The notes below the pieces were generated by a model, which saw nothing but the letters and a program-made list of their open reading frames with translations, made no database searches and was not told the origin of the DNA. The position numbers and the translations under genes are program-made. This document shows positions 61,702 through 64,000 of a stretch of DNA of 64,000 bases, piece after piece. Location: NCBI RefSeq assembly GCF_019049285.1, contig NZ_JAGMUL010000008.1, positions 1 through 64,000 of the forward strand, given 5' to 3'. This DNA comes from Streptomyces sp. AC550_RSS872 (lineage in GTDB: Bacteria; Actinomycetota; Actinomycetes; Streptomycetales; Streptomycetaceae). Numbering within the stretch: position 1 is the first letter of the stretch; each line of letters starts with the position of its first letter.

Positions 61702-62121
61702 TCAGACCAGCGTCACGGTGATGTTGCCGCGGGTCGCCTTCGAGTACGGGCAGACCTGGTGGGCCTTCTCGACGAGGCCCTTGGCGGTCTCGGTGTCGAC
61801 GTTCGGGATCTCGGCGGAGATCTCGACGATGATGCCGAAGCCGTCGCCGTTCCTGCCGATGCCGACCTTCGCGGTGACGGTCGAGCCGGAGATGTCGGCC
61901 TGCTCCTGGCGGGCGACGACGCCGAGGGCGCCCTGGAAGCAGGCGCTGTAGCCGGCCGCGAAGAGCTGCTCCGGGTTGGTGCCGGCGCCGCTGCCGCCCA
62001 TCTCCTTGGGCGGGTTCACGACGACGTCGAGCTTGCCGTCGTCGGTGGCGACCCGGCCGTCGCGGCCGTTCTCGGCGGTGGCGACGGCGGTGTACAGGAC
62101 GTCGGACTGCTGGATGGACAT
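61702..62121 (-). CDS. ohr: Organic hydroperoxide resistance protein
   Basis: 139 residues. The two catalytic cysteines of the Ohr family are C61 (GYSACFQGAL) and C124 (VCPYSKATRG). It reduces organic hydroperoxides using lipoylated protein donors. LYTAVATAENGRDGRVATDDGKLDV and PEQLFAAGYSACF match. ATG 62121 has GAGGAAG upstream. A hairpin lies in its leader, and no OhrR lies next to it. Confidence 0.95.
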   Translation of the reverse strand: MSIQQSDVLYTAVATAENGRDGRVATDDGKLDVVVNPPKEMGGSGAGTNPEQLFAAGYSACFQGALGVVARQEQADISGSTVTAKVGIGRNGDGFGIIVEISAEIPNVDTETAKGLVEKAHQVCPYSKATRGNITVTLV

Positions 62122-62141
62122 GCGGTGTCTTCCTCCTCGGT

Positions 62142-62172
62142 CCGTCGCGACTCGCGCCCACGATCGCGACGG
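62142..62172 (-). other. Hairpin in the ohr leader
   Basis: CCGTCGCGA (62142-62150) pairs perfectly with TCGCGACGG (62164-62172), 13-nt loop, just upstream of the ribosome site of ohr. Confidence 0.65.
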
Positions 62173-62234
62173 AATTCGGAAAGAAGTTACCGCATGTCGG
62201 AAATCCAGCACAGGTCAACGCCCGCCGGGGAGAC

Positions 62235-63233
62235 CTACAGCTTGACGATCATCTTCCCGGTGTTGTCGCCGCGCAGGACCCCGAGGAACGCCTCCAGGTT
62301 GTTCTCGATGCCCTCGACGACCGTCTCGCGGTACTTCAGCTCGCCGGCGGCCACCCACGGGCCGACCTCGGACACGAACTGCGGCTGGAGGTCGTAGTGG
62401 TCCCCGACGAGGACGCCCTCGACGCGGAGCCGGTTCTGGAGGATCTTGACCATGTTGCGCGGGCCGGGGGTCGGCTCGGTCGAGTTGTACTGGGAGATCA
62501 TGCCGCAAATCACGGCACGGCCCCGGAGGTTGAGCGCACCGATGGCGGCCTCCAGGTGCTCGCCGCCGACATTGTCGAAGTAGACGTCGATGCCGTCCGG
62601 GGCGGCCTCCTTGAGCTGCTCCCGGACCGGGCCGTTCTTGTAGTTGAACGCGGCGTCGAAGCCGTACTCCTCGACGAGGAGCTTGACCTTTTCGTCCGAG
62701 CCGGCGGAGCCGATGACCCGGGAGGCGCCCTTGAGCCTGGCGATCTGGCCGACCTGGCCGCCGACGGCGCCCGCGGCACCCGAGACGAAGACCGCGTCAC
62801 CCTCCTTGAAGGCGCCGACCCGCAGCAGACCCGCGTACGCGGTCAGGCCGGTCATCCCGAGGACGCCGAGGTAGGTGGAGAGCGGCGCGGCGTCCGGGTC
62901 GACCTTGACGGCGCTCTTCGCGTCCACGGCGGCGTACTCGCGCCAGCCGAGGAAGTGCAGGACGTGGTCGCCGACGGCGATGCCCTCGGCGTTGGAGGCG
63001 ACGACCTCGCCGACGGCGCCGCCCTGCATGACCTTGCCGAGCTCGAAGGGGGCGACGTAGGACTTGGCCGACGACATGCGGCCGCGCATGTACGGGTCGA
63101 CGGAGAGGTACTTGTTGCGTACGAGCACCTGACCCTCGCCGGGGGTCGGCAGCTCGGCCTCCACCAGGGCGAAGTCATCGGCCTTGGGCCAGCCGACAGG
63201 GCGGGAGAGGAGGTGCCATTCGCGGTTGATCAT
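62235..63233 (-). CDS. NADP-dependent medium-chain oxidoreductase (alkenal/one reductase type)
   Basis: 332 residues. LVRNKYLSVDPYMRGRM, VGEVVASNAEGIAVGDHV and the NADPH-binding VSGAAGAVGGQVGQIARLKGASRVIGSAGSDEK match the zinc-free prostaglandin-reductase/leukotriene-dehydrogenase-like MDR group. VYFDNVGGEHLEAAIGAL and YNSTEPTPGPRN are family constants. It reduces C=C bonds of reactive enones. ATG 63233 has AAGGG upstream. It is divergent from marR, which is the likely repressor. Confidence 0.95.
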   Translation of the reverse strand: MINREWHLLSRPVGWPKADDFALVEAELPTPGEGQVLVRNKYLSVDPYMRGRMSSAKSYVAPFELGKVMQGGAVGEVVASNAEGIAVGDHVLHFLGWREYAAVDAKSAVKVDPDAAPLSTYLGVLGMTGLTAYAGLLRVGAFKEGDAVFVSGAAGAVGGQVGQIARLKGASRVIGSAGSDEKVKLLVEEYGFDAAFNYKNGPVREQLKEAAPDGIDVYFDNVGGEHLEAAIGALNLRGRAVICGMISQYNSTEPTPGPRNMVKILQNRLRVEGVLVGDHYDLQPQFVSEVGPWVAAGELKYRETVVEGIENNLEAFLGVLRGDNTGKMIVKL

Positions 63234-63275
63234 GGGGGTGCCCTTCCGGTGTACTGCGGGTGTGCCGTGCCGCAT

Positions 63276-63329
63276 TTACTTCAACGTATGAAACAACCAT
63301 GCGCCTGAATATTTCATGATGTCAAGTAA
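63276..63329. promoter_or_regulatory. MarR operator candidate in the divergent promoter region
   Basis: TTACTT-N6-ATGAAA (63276-63293) is mirrored by TTTCAT-N6-AAGTAA (63312-63329). A minus-strand TTGACA (-35) overlaps the right-hand arm. Confidence 0.55.
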
Positions 63330-63347
63330 CTGGGTTACCCTGAGACC

Positions 63348-63791
63348 ATGGCCACCCCACACAAGACCCGCCGCCCCGACGAGCTGACCCTCGAAGTCGT
63401 CGATCTCATCGGCTCCGTCGTGGCCCGCTACCACGAGGAGTACGAGGAGGCCGCCGCCGAGCACGCGCTCACCGGCGCGCAGGCGCGGCTGCTCAGCCTG
63501 CTGTCCCTGGAGCCACTGCCGATGCGGAAGCTGGCACAGCGGCTGCGCTGCGAGCCGTCGAACGTGACCGGCATCGTGGACCGCCTGGAGACCCGTGGCC
63601 TGGTGGAGCGGCGCCCGGACCCGGCGGACCGCCGCGTGAAGCTGGCCGCGGCGACGGAGGAGGGCCGCCAGGTGGCCCGCAGCCTGCGCGACTCCCTCCG
63701 GTTCGCCCGGGAGCCCCTGGCCGGGCTGTCGGAGGAGCAGCGGCTGACCTTGCGGGACCTGCTGCGCCGGATGCTGGGCGTGGACGTCTAG
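63348..63791 (+). CDS. MarR family regulator
   Basis: 147 residues. The winged HTH reads LEPLPMRKLAQRLRCEPSNVTGIVDRLETRGLVERRPDPADRRVKLAAATEEG, with the DRR wing. There is a single Cys, in the recognition region rather than the N-terminal position used by OhrR, so a redox-sensing OhrR role is unlikely. It is divergent from the oxidoreductase. A ribosome site is weak; -10-like TTACCC just upstream of ATG 63348 suggests a leaderless mRNA. Confidence 0.94.
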   Translation: MATPHKTRRPDELTLEVVDLIGSVVARYHEEYEEAAAEHALTGAQARLLSLLSLEPLPMRKLAQRLRCEPSNVTGIVDRLETRGLVERRPDPADRRVKLAAATEEGRQVARSLRDSLRFAREPLAGLSEEQRLTLRDLLRRMLGVDV

Positions 63792-63833
63792 AACCGGCAC
63801 CCCGGGGCCCCGGGGGCCCCGGGGGCGCCGGTT
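63792..63833 (+). terminator. GC-rich terminator after marR
   Basis: AACCGGC (63792-63798) pairs with GCCGGTT (63827-63833), enclosing further C/G runs that can extend the stem. Confidence 0.75.
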
Positions 63834-63866
63834 GCGGCGGGTCCGGGCCGGGGCGAGGATCGGAAC

Positions 63867-64000
63867 GTGGTGGTGTACCGCTCGGACAGCCGTGAGGGGT
63901 GTAACGGGCGTGACAGGCGGGACGCGCGCTCCCTCGGGGCGGGGGTGACTCCGGACGGGGACCCGGTGCTCGCCGCCCGGCTGACCGTGCCGACGGTTCC
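63867..64000 (+). CDS. Probable LuxR/MalT-type regulator, N-terminal fragment
   Basis: Only the first 44 codons are in the window. One of three consecutive in-frame GTG codons from 63867 could start it, with GAGG 8 nt upstream of the first. The segment DPVLAARLTVPTVP resembles the beginning of large ATP-dependent LuxR-family regulators (MalT/STAND type), where LxxKLxxPxxP precedes the NTPase. This rests on a short stretch and the frame staying open to the window edge. Confidence 0.5.
   Translation, partial: MVVYRSDSREGCNGRDRRDARSLGAGVTPDGDPVLAARLTVPTV

Noticed and set aside
63348..63791. OhrR controlling the nearby ohr gene
   Set aside because: The MarR protein lacks the N-terminal reactive Cys of OhrR and is divergent from the oxidoreductase, not from ohr.

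Overview
The window is a stretch of high-GC actinomycete chromosome that I read as Streptomyces. The basis is the very GC-rich third codon positions, the frequent GTG/TTG starts and leaderless promoters, the gene order (a TerD/TerC stress cluster, then a peroxiredoxin, a DUF3052 gene and aceE, then fasR-fabD-fabH-acpP-fabF), and the interspersed repeats with the core CGCAGTTCCCCGCGCCCCT that are typical of Streptomyces intergenic DNA. I see no phage, plasmid, integrase, transposase or CRISPR genes. The only transposon-like object is a 163-bp MITE-like element at 33261-33423.

Layout. 1-10.3 kb: the end of a peptidoglycan-binding protein, a HAD phosphatase, a GDT1/UPF0016 cation transporter behind a clear yybP-ykoY manganese riboswitch, a secreted HNH nuclease, a PhoD-like phosphatase, an FAD/NAD(P) protein, DoxX and DedA-like membrane proteins, a DUF2277 protein and a ketopantoate-reductase-like protein. 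10.4-18.7 kb: a small unknown gene, tRNA-Val(TAC), a DUF4097 lipoprotein, a coiled-coil membrane protein, and a minus-strand cell-envelope trio (class A PBP, NodB-like deacetylase, amidase_6 protein), then an FmdB zinc ribbon.

18.7-28 kb is the most system-like part: a Ter stress-response locus. A minus-strand operon encodes a CitE/HpcH-like lyase, an 871-residue fusion of two phosphoribosyltransferase modules (PRTase, TRSP, StiP-like PRTase, PELOTA) and a HAD phosphatase. Around it lie a TerD with a Pro/Tyr-rich tail, a TerA-like protein, a DUF475/TerC-type membrane protein and two stand-alone TerD proteins. Such loci have been predicted to couple metal-sensing TerD/TerC surface complexes to synthesis of a nucleoside-like metabolite. 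I see no ATP-grasp partner here. The large fusion carries an intergenic repeat inserted in frame.

28-44 kb: AhpE-type peroxiredoxin, DUF3052, aceE, a K+ channel, a DUF4190-like protein ending in the MITE target site, a divergent TetR/MFS pair, an alpha/beta hydrolase, a DUF4429/SHOCT protein, an AKR/MerR pair with a textbook MerR promoter, a serine hydrolase, an MMPL transporter and a pirin. 44-49 kb: the type II fatty-acid cluster fasR-fabD-fabH-acpP-fabF. 49-64 kb: DUF3145, GDSL lipoprotein, aldose epimerase, GH3 glucosidase, a pyroglutamyl-peptidase-like protein with Ser in place of the catalytic Cys, EI24/CysZ-like protein, M14 carboxypeptidase, a small secreted protein, a serine hydrolase, Ohr, an NADP oxidoreductase with a divergent MarR, and the start of a probable LuxR/MalT-type regulator.

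Three repeat families (A, B and C) occupy many gene ends and in several cases supply the stop codon of the neighbouring gene. Several envelope enzymes (PBP, deacetylase, Pcp-like) keep their fold but have lost a canonical catalytic residue.
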